Of a stretch of DNA of 64,000 nucleotides, positions 26,376-35,125 are shown piece after piece. The notes under the pieces are model-generated. The model was not told the origin of the DNA. It did not search any database and was given only the letters and a program-made list of their open reading frames with translations. The stretch covers positions 186,001 to 250,000 of the forward strand of contig NZ_JACTAB010000001.1 in NCBI RefSeq assembly GCF_014486695.1, in the 5' to 3' direction. Both the position numbers and the translations under genes were made by a program. The DNA comes from Flavobacterium buctense (lineage in GTDB: Bacteria; Bacteroidota; Bacteroidia; Flavobacteriales; Flavobacteriaceae). How positions within the stretch are numbered: position 1 is the stretch's first letter; the number at the start of each line of letters is the position of its first letter.

Positions 26376-27806
26376 TTATTCTATTTCAGAAACTCTCAAA
26401 GTGTTTACCATTCCTTTATCGGCTACCGGCATGGCAGCTAAGTTGATTAGCATATCGCCTTTTTTTACATACCCTTTTTCTTTGGCAATATTATTTACGT
26501 CACCTACGGTATCATCAGTACTTACAAACTTATCGTAAAAAAAGGCATTCACACCCCAAAGTAAATTCAATTGGGTCAAGATTCTTTTATTGGAAGTATA
26601 CACCAAAATATGTGCTTTTGGTCTCCAAGCTGAGATTTGGAAAGCCGTATAACCGCTATTGGTCAAAGTTGAAATCGCTTTTGCTTTGATGTCATTAGCC
26701 ATAGTGGCCGCATGATAACAAATGGATTTTGTGATAAAACGTTTAGTTCTAACGTGAGGCGGATTTTGAGGTACGTTAATTAGTGGTGAATCTTCAACCG
26801 CTTCAATAATTTGAGTCATTTTTTCAATTACCTCAACCGGATAATTACCCACCGAAGTTTCTCCTGAAAGCATTACCGCGTCGGCACCATCCATAACCGA
26901 ATTCGCAACGTCATTTACTTCTGCACGTGTTGGCGTTAAGCTGGTAATCATCGTTTCCATCATTTGTGTAGCTACAATTACCGGAATTCTGGCTGTTTTC
27001 GCTCGGTGGATTAATTTCTTTTGAATTAATGGCACTTCATGAGCCGGAATTTCAACACCAAGATCACCACGAGCTACCATTAAACCATCACAGAAAGCAA
27101 CGATTTTATCAATGTTTTCAACCGCTTCCGGTTTTTCAATTTTGGCTACAATTGGAATTTTATATTTAGAATTTTTGGCTATTAAGTCTTGCAATTCTTC
27201 TAAATCGGCTGGTGTTCTTACGAAAGAAAGTGCAATCCAATCCACTTCTTGTTCGATGGCGAAAAGTGCATCTTTGATGTCTTTTTTGGTCAATGCAGGT
27301 AAAGACACTTTAGTATTAGGAAGGTTTACTCCTTTTTTTGATTTCAATGGCCCGCCTTGAATTACTTTACAAACCACTTCGGTAGTTCCATTGGTTTCCA
27401 AAGCTTCGAACATTAATTTTCCGTCGTCTAAAAGAATTTTTTCGCCCGGATTAACATCTCTTGGAAATTCTTTATAATTCATATAAACGCGTTCCTTAGT
27501 TCCCGGAACATCTTCGGCGGTTTGAAAAGTGATAATATCTCCCGGATTTACCACTACATCTTCTTTCATCACTCCTACGCGAAGTTTTGGCCCTTGTAAA
27601 TCGGCTAAAATTGCGGTGGTATACCCAAACTCATCATTTAATTCTCTGATGATATCGATTCTTTCTTTTACATCGGTATAATCGGCATGAGAAAAATTGA
27701 TACGGAATACATTCACTCCGGCATCAATCATTTTTTTAATCACTTCTTTCGAACTACATGCAGGACCTAATGTGGCTACAATTTTAGTTTTTTTTCTTGT
27801 TGGCAT
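26376..27806 (-). CDS. pyk: Pyruvate kinase
   Basis: Transfers phosphate from phosphoenolpyruvate to ADP at the end of glycolysis. The 476-aa protein has the TIM-barrel A domain (KIVATLGPACSS, VFRINFSHAD, catalytic KIEKPEAVENI, metal-binding ARGDLGVEIP and IPVIVATQMMETM), the inserted beta-barrel B domain, and the C-terminal allosteric domain with the final strand GMVNTLRVSEIE. It follows the IPExxxVDY gene by only 5 nt, and that gene follows rnc: a common flavobacterial order. No extra PEP-utiliser domain is present. Confidence 0.97.
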   Translation of the reverse strand: MPTRKKTKIVATLGPACSSKEVIKKMIDAGVNVFRINFSHADYTDVKERIDIIRELNDEFGYTTAILADLQGPKLRVGVMKEDVVVNPGDIITFQTAEDVPGTKERVYMNYKEFPRDVNPGEKILLDDGKLMFEALETNGTTEVVCKVIQGGPLKSKKGVNLPNTKVSLPALTKKDIKDALFAIEQEVDWIALSFVRTPADLEELQDLIAKNSKYKIPIVAKIEKPEAVENIDKIVAFCDGLMVARGDLGVEIPAHEVPLIQKKLIHRAKTARIPVIVATQMMETMITSLTPTRAEVNDVANSVMDGADAVMLSGETSVGNYPVEVIEKMTQIIEAVEDSPLINVPQNPPHVRTKRFITKSICYHAATMANDIKAKAISTLTNSGYTAFQISAWRPKAHILVYTSNKRILTQLNLLWGVNAFFYDKFVSTDDTVGDVNNIAKEKGYVKKGDMLINLAAMPVADKGMVNTLRVSEIE

Positions 27807-27811
27807 TTTAA

Positions 27812-28294
27812 TTAAAAAATTAAATTATTTTTTGACTTTATTTTTTCAACTTCTACAGCGTAAACCGTGCTTACTCTGTCTATTTTTTTAAGGTTATTGA
27901 TGATTTTTGAGACATCAATAGCGACTTCATCGTTTTCAATTTTTAAAAAGTAATCTACTTTTTTAAACTCGGGAATCAGATAGATTTTTGGCGAAAACAC
28001 ATTACTACTGTTGGCAAACAACCCTTGATTATTTTCAGAAGAAAGAATCGCATCATTTTGGTTTTGTACCAAATTCCAAGCGATGTCTTTATCATCTTCA
28101 AAAATAAATCTCGTAAATTGGGTTTCTCCGTCTTTATTGCTGATATGAATGTTGCAGTTGCTTTTTTTGAGATTGATAGGTAAATTTTGATTGATATAAT
28201 ACGCCAATCGATAGTCCTCTAAAGGCGAATGAATAGCGATTAATTGATAATCTATCTCGTCAAACTCTCCAATATGCAATTTGTGAACATACAT
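27812..28294 (-). CDS. IPExxxVDY family protein
   Basis: A 160-aa soluble protein carrying the name-giving motif IPEFKKVDY at residues 107-115. Function is unknown; the family is confined to Bacteroidota and typically sits between rnc and pyk, exactly as here. No signal peptide, membrane helix or known catalytic motif is visible. The C-terminus is rich in Val/Lys (VYAVEVEKIKSKNN). Start at ATG 28294 (MYVHKLHIGEFDEIDYQ) agrees with the family N-terminus. It is followed by pyk after 5 nt, so the two are cotranscribed; a 115-nt gap with palindromes separates it from rnc. Confidence 0.88.
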   Translation of the reverse strand: MYVHKLHIGEFDEIDYQLIAIHSPLEDYRLAYYINQNLPINLKKSNCNIHISNKDGETQFTRFIFEDDKDIAWNLVQNQNDAILSSENNQGLFANSSNVFSPKIYLIPEFKKVDYFLKIENDEVAIDVSKIINNLKKIDRVSTVYAVEVEKIKSKNNLIF

Positions 28295-28346
28295 AACTAT
28301 TGCAATTTAAGTTGTAAATATAGTATATCTGAGACAGATTATAACC

Positions 28347-28390
28347 AACTCAATATTGAGTTAACGTTATTTTATGAACGAAAACGTTAT
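28347..28390. promoter_or_regulatory. Palindrome cluster between rnc and the IPExxxVDY gene
   Basis: A perfect 16-bp palindrome AACTCAATATTGAGTT (28347-28362) is followed by TAACGTTA (28362-28369) and a second AACGTTAT (28383-28390), 20 bp from the first. It lies upstream of the leftward IPExxxVDY-pyk pair and downstream of rnc. It could be a regulator site; it is not followed by a T-run in either direction, so it is a poor terminator. Confidence 0.4.
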
Positions 28391-28409
28391 AGTTTTTTGA
28401 GAATCTGTA

Positions 28410-29150
28410 TTATTTTTTGTTAATTTTTTCCTGAAATGCAAAATAGGCTCTTTGAGACGCCTTTTCTTCTGCTTTCTTTTTCGAAGTAGCTCTGGCTTTG
28501 GCGATGACTTTATCGTCAATACTCAATTTTACACCAAAGTATTTTTGCCCATCAATACCGTTGTCATCAAAGACATCATAATGAAAGGTTTTCTTTTCTT
28601 TTTGACACCATTCAATTAGCAAACTTTTGTAACTGATGACTTTACCTTCTAATTTAGCAATGTCAACATAAGGAATAATGACGCTTCTTTGAATAAATTT
28701 TTGACAAAATTCATAGCCTTTATCTAAAAAAATAGCCCCAACTAAAGCTTCAAAAATATTCCCGTGAATGTTTTCCCCGAAATGTTGTGTTGGCACTTTA
28801 CTTTCTACAAATCGGATTAGATTTAAGTCTCTTCCCAATTCGTTTAAGTGTTCTCGACTGACAATTTTAGAACGCATTTTAGTCAAATAACCTTCATCTC
28901 CTGCCGGTGCTTCGTTGTATAAATAAGCTGCAATTACGGCGCTTAACATAGCATCACCAAGAAATTCTAAGCGTTCATAATTCATCGGATTGCCTTTCAA
29001 ATCCATTCGGTTGGTCGAACGATGCGTAAAGGCTTTTTCATAGTAGGTAATGGTTTGGGGCTTAAAACCTATTACTTTTTGAATTTCATTAAAAAAAATC
29101 CCGTCCTCTGACGAACGGGAATTTTTAAATATATTTTTTAGAATTTTCAT
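28410..29150 (-). CDS. rnc: Ribonuclease III
   Basis: Cleaves double-stranded RNA in rRNA and mRNA processing. The 246-aa protein has the nuclease domain with signature NYERLEFLGDAMLS (metal ligands Glu/Asp), a second acidic cluster GNIFEALVGAIFLDKG, and a C-terminal dsRNA-binding domain (SYKSLLIEWCQKEKK to KKKAEEKASQRAYFAF). An N-terminal extension of about 20 residues is common in Bacteroidota. It follows fabF by 6 nt in the acpP-fabF-rnc cluster, an order known across many bacterial phyla. Confidence 0.97.
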   Translation of the reverse strand: MKILKNIFKNSRSSEDGIFFNEIQKVIGFKPQTITYYEKAFTHRSTNRMDLKGNPMNYERLEFLGDAMLSAVIAAYLYNEAPAGDEGYLTKMRSKIVSREHLNELGRDLNLIRFVESKVPTQHFGENIHGNIFEALVGAIFLDKGYEFCQKFIQRSVIIPYVDIAKLEGKVISYKSLLIEWCQKEKKTFHYDVFDDNGIDGQKYFGVKLSIDDKVIAKARATSKKKAEEKASQRAYFAFQEKINKK

Positions 29151-29156
29151 CTAATG

Positions 29157-30410
29157 TTAGTCTTCGATTTTTTTGAATAAAACGCAAGCGTTGTGTCCGC
29201 CAAAACCAAAAGTATTACTCATCGCCACTTTCACTTCTCTTTTTTGGGCTTTGTTTAAAGTCAGGTTCAAAGAAGGATCAATGTTTTCATCCACAACCGT
29301 ATGGTTAATCGTTGGAGGAACAATTCCGTGTTTCATAGCCAAAATTGAGGCAATCGCTTCAATCGCACCGGCAGCTCCAAGTAAGTGACCGGTCATCGAT
29401 TTGGTTGAATTGATGTTAATGTTTTTTGCATGAGCACCAAAAACGGCACTAATTGCTTTTAACTCGGCTACGTCACCAAGAGGAGTTGAAGTTCCGTGGG
29501 TATTGATGTGATCCACTTGTTCCGGTTTCATTCCGGCGTCACGCAAAGTATTTTCCATAACCGCAATAACCCCAATTCCTTCCGGATGTGGAGCGGTTAA
29601 GTGATAGGCATCTGATGACATTCCACCGCCGCCAACTTCGCAATATATTTTCGCGCCACGGGCTTTTGCGTGTTCATATTCTTCTAAAACCAACGCACCG
29701 GCGCCTTCGCCTAAAACGAATCCGTCACGGGTTGCATCAAATGGTCTTGAAGCAGTTTCCGGACTTTCGTTTCTGGTTGATAAGGCTTGCATTGAATTAA
29801 ATCCGCCCATTCCGGCAATAGTTACAGCCGCTTCTGAACCACCTGAGATGATTACATCACACATGCCTAAACGAATGTAATTGAAAGCATCAATCATAGC
29901 GTTGGCTGATGATGCACATGCTGATACAGTAGTATAATTAGGCCCCATAAAACCATTTCTCATAGAAATGTGTGCTGGTGCAATGTCGGCAATCATTTTT
30001 GGAATAAAGAAAGGATTGAATCTTGGCGTTCCGTCTCCGGCCGCATAACTCATTACTTCTTCTTGGAAAGTTTCTAATCCACCAATTCCGGCACCCCAAA
30101 TTACCCCAACTCTGTGTTTGTTCACATTGTCATTGGTAATTCCGGCATCCTTAATCGCTTCTTCACTGGCAGCTACGGCGTATTGTGCAAATTTGTCCAT
30201 TCTGCGAGCTTCCTTACGGTCCATAAAATCTTCAATGTTGAAGTTTTTGACTTCGCAGGCAAATTTTGTTTTGTGTTTTTCAGTATCGTAATAGGTAATA
30301 GGAGCGGCACCACTTTTACCGTTTACCAACGCATTCCAATATTCTTCAATGGAATTACCGATTGGTGTTATTGCACCTAAACCTGTTACTACTACTCGCT
30401 TTAATGCCAT
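29157..30410 (-). CDS. fabF: 3-oxoacyl-ACP synthase II
   Basis: Condensing enzyme that elongates acyl-ACP with malonyl-ACP in fatty-acid synthesis. The 417-aa protein has the thiolase fold with catalytic Cys165 (VSACASS), His in NTHGTSTPLGD and His in TGHLLGAAGAIEA. The frame is open to 30440, but MALKRVVVTGLGAITPIGNS is the canonical start, placed at 30410. acpP, its substrate carrier, lies just upstream in the same direction, separated by a terminator-like hairpin and a possible second promoter, so acpP can be made in excess. rnc follows after 6 nt. Confidence 0.97.
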   Translation of the reverse strand: MALKRVVVTGLGAITPIGNSIEEYWNALVNGKSGAAPITYYDTEKHKTKFACEVKNFNIEDFMDRKEARRMDKFAQYAVAASEEAIKDAGITNDNVNKHRVGVIWGAGIGGLETFQEEVMSYAAGDGTPRFNPFFIPKMIADIAPAHISMRNGFMGPNYTTVSACASSANAMIDAFNYIRLGMCDVIISGGSEAAVTIAGMGGFNSMQALSTRNESPETASRPFDATRDGFVLGEGAGALVLEEYEHAKARGAKIYCEVGGGGMSSDAYHLTAPHPEGIGVIAVMENTLRDAGMKPEQVDHINTHGTSTPLGDVAELKAISAVFGAHAKNININSTKSMTGHLLGAAGAIEAIASILAMKHGIVPPTINHTVVDENIDPSLNLTLNKAQKREVKVAMSNTFGFGGHNACVLFKKIED

Positions 30411-30459
30411 AATGTATTTTTTACAATTGTATTTAAACAAATAATACCCATGTTTTCTT

Positions 30460-30467
30460 CAAATTTA
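30460..30467 (-). promoter_or_regulatory. Possible internal promoter for fabF-rnc
   Basis: On the minus strand this reads TAAATTTG, a TAnnTTTG box 50 nt upstream of the fabF ATG and after the acpP terminator. The -33 element is not at the ideal distance. Confidence 0.35.
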
Positions 30468-30502
30468 ATCATTAAAGAGACAAGGGTATTTCAATATTTT
30501 GA

Positions 30503-30517
30503 GATTGAATTTCAATC
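30503..30517. promoter_or_regulatory. Palindrome GATTGAA-T-TTCAATC between acpP and fabF
   Basis: A perfect 7-bp inverted repeat with a single central base, upstream of the possible fabF promoter. Position and size suit a dimeric regulator of fatty-acid genes, but I know of no matching consensus in this phylum. Confidence 0.3.
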
Positions 30518-30539
30518 AAGGTTTATTCTTTTCAGTAAA

Positions 30540-30580
30540 AATAATAAAAACCCGTGAAAAACAGTTATTCTTCACGGGTG
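30540..30580 (-). terminator. Terminator-like hairpin after acpP
   Basis: On the minus strand ACCCGTGAA (from 30579) pairs with TTCACGGGT (to 30550), followed by a T-rich run. It lies 10 nt after the acpP stop and probably ends most acpP transcripts before fabF. Confidence 0.7.
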
Positions 30581-30589
30581 ATTTATTTA

Positions 30590-30826
30590 TTATTTTTTTG
30601 CTTCTTCGATGTAAGAAATAGCTTGACCTACAGTAGCAATGTTTTCTGCTTGGTCGTCCGGAATTTGAATATCAAATTCTTTTTCGAACTCCATAATAAG
30701 CTCAACAGTGTCTAATGAATCAGCGCCTAAATCATTTGTGAAGCTTGCTTCTGTTACAACTTCGTTTTCGTCAACGCCTAATTTGTCTACAATAATCGCT
30801 TTTACTCTTGATGCAATGTCTGACAT
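30590..30826 (-). CDS. acpP: Acyl carrier protein
   Basis: Small acidic carrier (78 aa) that holds growing fatty-acyl chains on a 4'-phosphopantetheine arm attached to Ser37 in the invariant motif [10 protein letters not shown]. Helices II and III ([21 protein letters not shown]) are typical. It is the first gene of the leftward acpP-fabF-rnc cluster, with its own promoter at 30857-30885 and terminator at 30540-30580, consistent with the need for far more ACP than FabF. Confidence 0.98.
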   Translation of the reverse strand: MSDIASRVKAIIVDKLGVDENEVVTEASFTNDLGADSLDTVELIMEFEKEFDIQIPDDQAENIATVGQAISYIEEAKK

Positions 30827-30856
30827 AATTTCTAGATTTTTAATTTAAATTGTTGG

Positions 30857-30885
30857 CAAAAATAAAAAACTTTATTTTAAAACAA
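30857..30885 (-). promoter_or_regulatory. acpP promoter (TTG-N18-TATTTTTG on the minus strand)
   Basis: Minus-strand TTG (30885-30883), an 18-nt spacer and TATTTTTG (30864-30857) match the Bacteroidota consensus. Transcription would begin near 30851, giving a leader of about 25 nt. Confidence 0.6.
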
Positions 30886-31001
30886 CCTTTTTGTTACTAA
30901 ATGTGACCACGAAAATAAAAAATTTATTTCAGAATCTTACATTATGATGGTTTTAATTCGAGTAATTATTCTTTTTTTTGTGCTACCAAATTTGATTTTC
31001 C

Positions 31002-31571
31002 ATGAAAAAAATTCTGCTTTTTGCTTCTGGCACTGGTTCCAATGTGGAGAATATCATACAGTATTTCAAAAACAACGATAATATAAGTATAGTCGGCATC
31101 TTCACTAACAATCTACATGCCAAAGTTTTAGAAAAAGCAAAACGCCACAATATTCCTTCATTAGTCTTTAACAAAACGGAGTTAAACGAAGGCTCTGTTT
31201 TAGAAAAAATTAATAAACTCCAACCCGATTTAATTGTCTTAGCGGGTTTTCTTTTAAAGTTCCCTGAACAAATAATTAAAGTTTATCCGAATAAAATCAT
31301 CAACATTCATCCGGCGTTGTTACCTAAATATGGCGGAAAAGGCATGTATGGCATGAATGTACACCAAGCAATCTTAGAAAATAAGGAAAAAGAAACCGGA
31401 ATCACCATTCATTATGTAAACGAACACTACGATGAAGGTGAGTTCATTTTCCAACAGAACGTAAATATCGAAGAATGCGATTCTCCGGAAGCTATTGCGG
31501 TAAAAGTTCAATCATTGGAACATGAACATTTTCCAAAAGTAATTGCCCAACTCCTAACGCCTAACTCCTAA
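31002..31571 (+). CDS. purN: Phosphoribosylglycinamide formyltransferase
   Basis: Transfers formyl from 10-formyl-THF to GAR, the third step of purine synthesis. The 189-aa protein has the phosphate-binding start FASGTGSN (8-15), the catalytic His103 in INIHPALLPKYGGKGMYG and the Asp in HYDEGEFIFQQ; all active-site residues are present. It is divergent from acpP. rnhA starts 2 nt after the stop, so the two are cotranscribed. purF, the first enzyme of the same pathway, lies 1.6 kb downstream in the same direction, beyond rnhA and a PfkB kinase. Confidence 0.96.
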   Translation: MKKILLFASGTGSNVENIIQYFKNNDNISIVGIFTNNLHAKVLEKAKRHNIPSLVFNKTELNEGSVLEKINKLQPDLIVLAGFLLKFPEQIIKVYPNKIINIHPALLPKYGGKGMYGMNVHQAILENKEKETGITIHYVNEHYDEGEFIFQQNVNIEECDSPEAIAVKVQSLEHEHFPKVIAQLLTPNS

Positions 31572-31573
31572 CT

Positions 31574-32056
31574 TTGAACTCACACCAAGTCCATATCTAC
31601 ACTGACGGCGCTGCCAAAGGAAATCCCGGAAACGGCGGTTATGGCGTAGTGATGGAAATGGTGGGCACACCTTATAAAAAAGAATTCTATGAAGGTTTTC
31701 GCTATACCACCAATAATAGAATGGAGTTGTTAGCCGTAATCGTTGGTTTGGAAAAACTCAAAAACCCCAACATGAAAGTCTTGGTCGTTTCCGATTCTAA
31801 ATATGTGGTCGATGCCGTGGAGAAAAAATGGGTTTTCGGTTGGGAAAAGAAAAACTTCACCGGTAAAAAGAATCCCGATTTGTGGTTGCGATTCCTCAAA
31901 ATATACCGCCAACATCAAGTCGATTTCAAATGGATTAAAGGCCATAACAACCATCCGCAAAACGAACGCTGTGATGAATTAGCGGTTTATGCTTCCGGTT
32001 TGCCAACGCTTTCGATAGATGCTTTTTATGAAAAGGAAGAGGGAAAATTGTTCTAA
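31574..32056 (+). CDS. rnhA: Ribonuclease HI
   Basis: Degrades the RNA strand of RNA-DNA hybrids. The 160-aa protein has the four-acid active site: Asp in IYTDGAAKGNPG, Glu in NRMELLAVIVGLE, Asp in VVSDSKYVVDAVEK and Asp in NERCDELAVYA, plus the basic handle region WVFGWEKKNFTGKKN. No ATG lies near the N-terminus in frame; the best start is TTG at 31574, 2 nt after the purN stop (NSHQVHIYTDG), so the reading depends on a rare start codon and probably on coupling to purN. Confidence 0.93.
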   Translation: MNSHQVHIYTDGAAKGNPGNGGYGVVMEMVGTPYKKEFYEGFRYTTNNRMELLAVIVGLEKLKNPNMKVLVVSDSKYVVDAVEKKWVFGWEKKNFTGKKNPDLWLRFLKIYRQHQVDFKWIKGHNNHPQNERCDELAVYASGLPTLSIDAFYEKEEGKLF

Positions 32057-32098
32057 ACTTTAAACCTCAAACCATTTTAAACTTTTAAAGTAATAACG

Positions 32099-32106
32099 TA
32101 TCTTTG
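32099..32106 (+). promoter_or_regulatory. -7 element upstream of the PfkB kinase gene
   Basis: TATCTTTG is an exact TAnnTTTG box 24 nt before the ATG; the -33 region is only a T-run near 32075. Confidence 0.5.
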
Positions 32107-32130
32107 CGCCTTTAATTTGAAACGCAAATA

Positions 32131-33057
32131 ATGAACAAACTTTTAATAGTAGGAACGGTTGCTTTTGACGCTATCGAAACGCCTTTTGGAAAAACAGATA
32201 AAATCTTAGGCGGTGCCGGAACTTTCATCGGTTTATCGGCTTCGCATTTTAACTTACAATCGGCAATCGTATCGGTTGTGGGTGATGATTTTCCTCAAGA
32301 ATATATTGATTTATTGACAGCCAGAAATATCGATGTTTCCGGTTTGGAAATTGTAAAAGGCGGCAAAACGTTCTTTTGGAGCGGTCGTTACCACAACGAC
32401 ATGAACTCAAGAGATACTTTAGCTACTGAATTAAATGTATTAGCTGATTTCAACCCTATTGTTCCGGAGCATTTTAAAAATGCAGATGTAGTGATGTTAG
32501 GAAACTTACACCCTATTGTGCAAACCGGTGTTTTAAACCAAATGACCCAAAAACCAAAATTAGTGGTTTTAGATACCATGAACTTTTGGATGGATTGTGC
32601 CTTACCTGAATTATTAGACGTTATCAAACGTGTTGACGTTATTACGATTAATGATGAAGAAGCGCGTCAATTGTCAGGTGAATATTCTTTGGTAAAAGCA
32701 GCGGCGAAAATCCATACGATGGGACCAAAATATGTAGTGATTAAAAAAGGAGAACACGGTGCCTTAATTTTTCATGACGAACATATCTTCTTTGCTCCGG
32801 CATTGCCATTGGCTGATGTATTCGACCCAACAGGTGCAGGAGATACTTTTGCCGGTGGATTTGCAGGATTTATCACCCAACAAGGCGACATCTCATTTGA
32901 AACTATGAAAACAGCTATTATTCAAGGATCCAACTTGGCTTCATTCTGCGTAGAACAATTCGGAACCGAAAGAATGCTGTCATTAAAAAAAGAAGAAGTG
33001 AACGAGCGCTTGAAACAATTCAAAGCTTTAACACAATTTGAAATAGAATTACAATAA
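32131..33057 (+). CDS. PfkB-family sugar/nucleoside kinase
   Basis: A 308-aa ribokinase-fold kinase. The N-terminal glycine pair GGAGTFIGLSASHF and the C-terminal signature DPTGAGDTFAGGF (catalytic base Asp238, anion hole GAGD) are intact. The substrate is not identifiable; members of this type in Bacteroidota are often labelled sugar kinase, and adenosine or a sugar are equally possible. It has its own -7 box and is followed by a terminator at 33063, so it is probably transcribed alone although set between two purine genes. Confidence 0.9.
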   Translation: MNKLLIVGTVAFDAIETPFGKTDKILGGAGTFIGLSASHFNLQSAIVSVVGDDFPQEYIDLLTARNIDVSGLEIVKGGKTFFWSGRYHNDMNSRDTLATELNVLADFNPIVPEHFKNADVVMLGNLHPIVQTGVLNQMTQKPKLVVLDTMNFWMDCALPELLDVIKRVDVITINDEEARQLSGEYSLVKAAAKIHTMGPKYVVIKKGEHGALIFHDEHIFFAPALPLADVFDPTGAGDTFAGGFAGFITQQGDISFETMKTAIIQGSNLASFCVEQFGTERMLSLKKEEVNERLKQFKALTQFEIELQ

Positions 33058-33062
33058 CTTTA

Positions 33063-33089
33063 TGCCTCGAAATTTCGGGGCATTTTTTA
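33063..33089 (+). terminator. Intrinsic terminator after the PfkB kinase gene
   Basis: TGCCTCG and CGGGGCA pair (one G-U) around AAATTT, followed by a T-run. Confidence 0.8.
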
Positions 33090-33136
33090 TTCTAAAATAA
33101 ACGAAACAAACTACTTACAACAACACAACAACAATT

Positions 33137-35035
33137 ATGAGCGACGCCATCAAACACGAATGTGGGATAGCCCTTTTAAGATTAAAAAAACCGTTAGCAT
33201 TCTACAAAGAAAAATACGGGACGGCTTTTTACGGCATACAAAAAATGTATTTGCTGATGGAAAAGCAACACAACCGCGGTCAAGATGGCGCCGGTTTTGC
33301 TTCGATTAAATTTGATGTTGAGGCAGGCGAAAGATACATCAGCCGAGTGCGTTCGAATAAAGCACAGCCTATTCAGGATATTTTTGCACAAATCAACGAG
33401 AGAATTAATGAAGAACTAACGTTACATCCGGAATACCATGATAATGTACAATTACAAAAAGACCATATACCTTATATAGGCGAATTGTTTTTAGGACACG
33501 TTCGTTACGGAACTTTTGGCAAAAACAGTATCGAAAGCGTTCACCCTTTTTTACGTCAGAACAATTGGATGCACCGAAACCTCATCGTTGCCGGAAATTT
33601 CAATATGACTAACGTAACCGAGCTTTTCAATAGTTTGGTAGAATTAGGCCAACATCCAAAAGAAATGGCAGATACAGTAACTGTAATGGAAAAAATTGGG
33701 CATTTTCTTGATGATGAAGTGACTGATTTGTACCAAGAATGTAAAAACAACGGTTTGTCTAAACGAGAAGCTTCTCCGGTAATCGCTGAAAAACTAGACC
33801 TTGCTAAAATATTAAAACGCGCTTCCAAAGGTTGGGACGGCGGTTATGCCATGGCCGGTTTATTAGGTCACGGCGATAGTTTTGTGTTTCGCGATCCGGC
33901 CGGAATTCGTCCGGCGTATTTTTATGAAGATGACGAAATTGTAGTTGTCGCTTCAGAAAGACCGGTGATTCAAACTTCATTTAACGTGCCTTTTGAAAAA
34001 GTACAGGAGTTACAACCGGGACACGCTTTAATCATTAAGAAAAACGGAACCGTTTCACAGCAAGAAATCATTACACCAACGGTTAAAAAAGCTTGTTCTT
34101 TCGAGCGCATTTATTTTTCTCGCGGTAGCGATGCCGAAATTTATCAAGAGCGAAAAAAATTGGGTAAATTAATTTTGCCTGCGGTTTTAGAATCGATTGA
34201 AGATGATACTGACAACACTGTTTTCTCTTTTATACCGAACACAGCCGAAACGTCTTTCTATGGTATGGTGGAAGCGGCGAATGACTTTTTGAACCAAAGA
34301 AAAAACCAGTTCATTTTAAACAACCGTAAAACGTTGACCAAAGAAAAACTGGAAGAAATCCTTTCGGTAAAAATCAGAACCGAAAAAATTGCCATTAAAG
34401 ATGCCAAACTAAGAACTTTCATTACCGAAGATAGCAGTCGCGATGATTTGGTCGCTCATGTTTATGATGTGACTTATGGTGTGATCAAGCCAACAGACAA
34501 TTTGGTGATTATTGATGATAGTATTGTTCGCGGCACTACTTTGAAAAAGAGCATTTTAAAGATGATGGATCGATTGAATCCAAAAAGAATTGTCGTTGTT
34601 TCTTCTGCACCGCAAATTCGTTATCCGGATTGTTATGGTATTGACATGGCCAAACTAGAAGGCTTAATTGCTTTCCAAGCCGCGATTGAATTATTGAAAG
34701 AAAGAAATCTGTACAAAATTGTAGACGATGTCTATAAAAAATGCAAATCACAAGAGAAATTAAAAGATGCTGATGTGGTAAATTTTGTAACCGAAATTTA
34801 TGCCCCGTTCAGCGATACCGAAATATCAAACAAAATAGCGGAGTTATTACATCCGGAAGACATCAATGCCGAAATAAAAATTATTTTCCAAACGGTTGAC
34901 AATTTACACATCGCATGTCCAAAAAATTTAGGTGATTGGTACTTCACAGGTGACTATCCAACCGCTGGAGGTAACCGTGTTGTAAACAAGGCATTTATGA
35001 ATTTTTACGAAGGAAAAGATGCGCGTGCTTACTAA
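33137..35035 (+). CDS. purF: Amidophosphoribosyltransferase
   Basis: Commits PRPP to purine synthesis by transferring ammonia from glutamine. The nucleophile Cys9 lies in HECGIA, eight residues in, so a short propeptide would be removed. The glutaminase domain (EKQHNRGQDGAGFAS, GHVRYGTFG) is followed by a phosphoribosyltransferase domain with the PRPP loop VIIDDSIVRGTT (457-468). At 632 aa it is much longer than the E. coli or Bacillus enzymes; extra segments lie around residues 55-110 and at the C-terminus, as I recall for the Bacteroidota form. Downstream lie two small-RNA-like units, not another pur gene. Confidence 0.96.
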   Translation: MSDAIKHECGIALLRLKKPLAFYKEKYGTAFYGIQKMYLLMEKQHNRGQDGAGFASIKFDVEAGERYISRVRSNKAQPIQDIFAQINERINEELTLHPEYHDNVQLQKDHIPYIGELFLGHVRYGTFGKNSIESVHPFLRQNNWMHRNLIVAGNFNMTNVTELFNSLVELGQHPKEMADTVTVMEKIGHFLDDEVTDLYQECKNNGLSKREASPVIAEKLDLAKILKRASKGWDGGYAMAGLLGHGDSFVFRDPAGIRPAYFYEDDEIVVVASERPVIQTSFNVPFEKVQELQPGHALIIKKNGTVSQQEIITPTVKKACSFERIYFSRGSDAEIYQERKKLGKLILPAVLESIEDDTDNTVFSFIPNTAETSFYGMVEAANDFLNQRKNQFILNNRKTLTKEKLEEILSVKIRTEKIAIKDAKLRTFITEDSSRDDLVAHVYDVTYGVIKPTDNLVIIDDSIVRGTTLKKSILKMMDRLNPKRIVVVSSAPQIRYPDCYGIDMAKLEGLIAFQAAIELLKERNLYKIVDDVYKKCKSQEKLKDADVVNFVTEIYAPFSDTEISNKIAELLHPEDINAEIKIIFQTVDNLHIACPKNLGDWYFTGDYPTAGGNRVVNKAFMNFYEGKDARAY

Positions 35036-35089
35036 AATTTTAACATTTTTTGTCTTTAAACGATTTTTGATGCAGTTCATCTAAATTTT

Positions 35090-35121
35090 TTGTTTTCAAA
35101 ATGTTAAACCACTTACATTTG
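35090..35121 (+). promoter_or_regulatory. Promoter of tandem RNA unit 1
   Basis: TTG at 35090-35092 (end of a T-run), a 21-nt spacer and TACATTTG at 35114-35121. Transcription would start near 35126, where the conserved RNA-like sequence begins. Confidence 0.5.
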
Positions 35122-35125
35122 ACCT

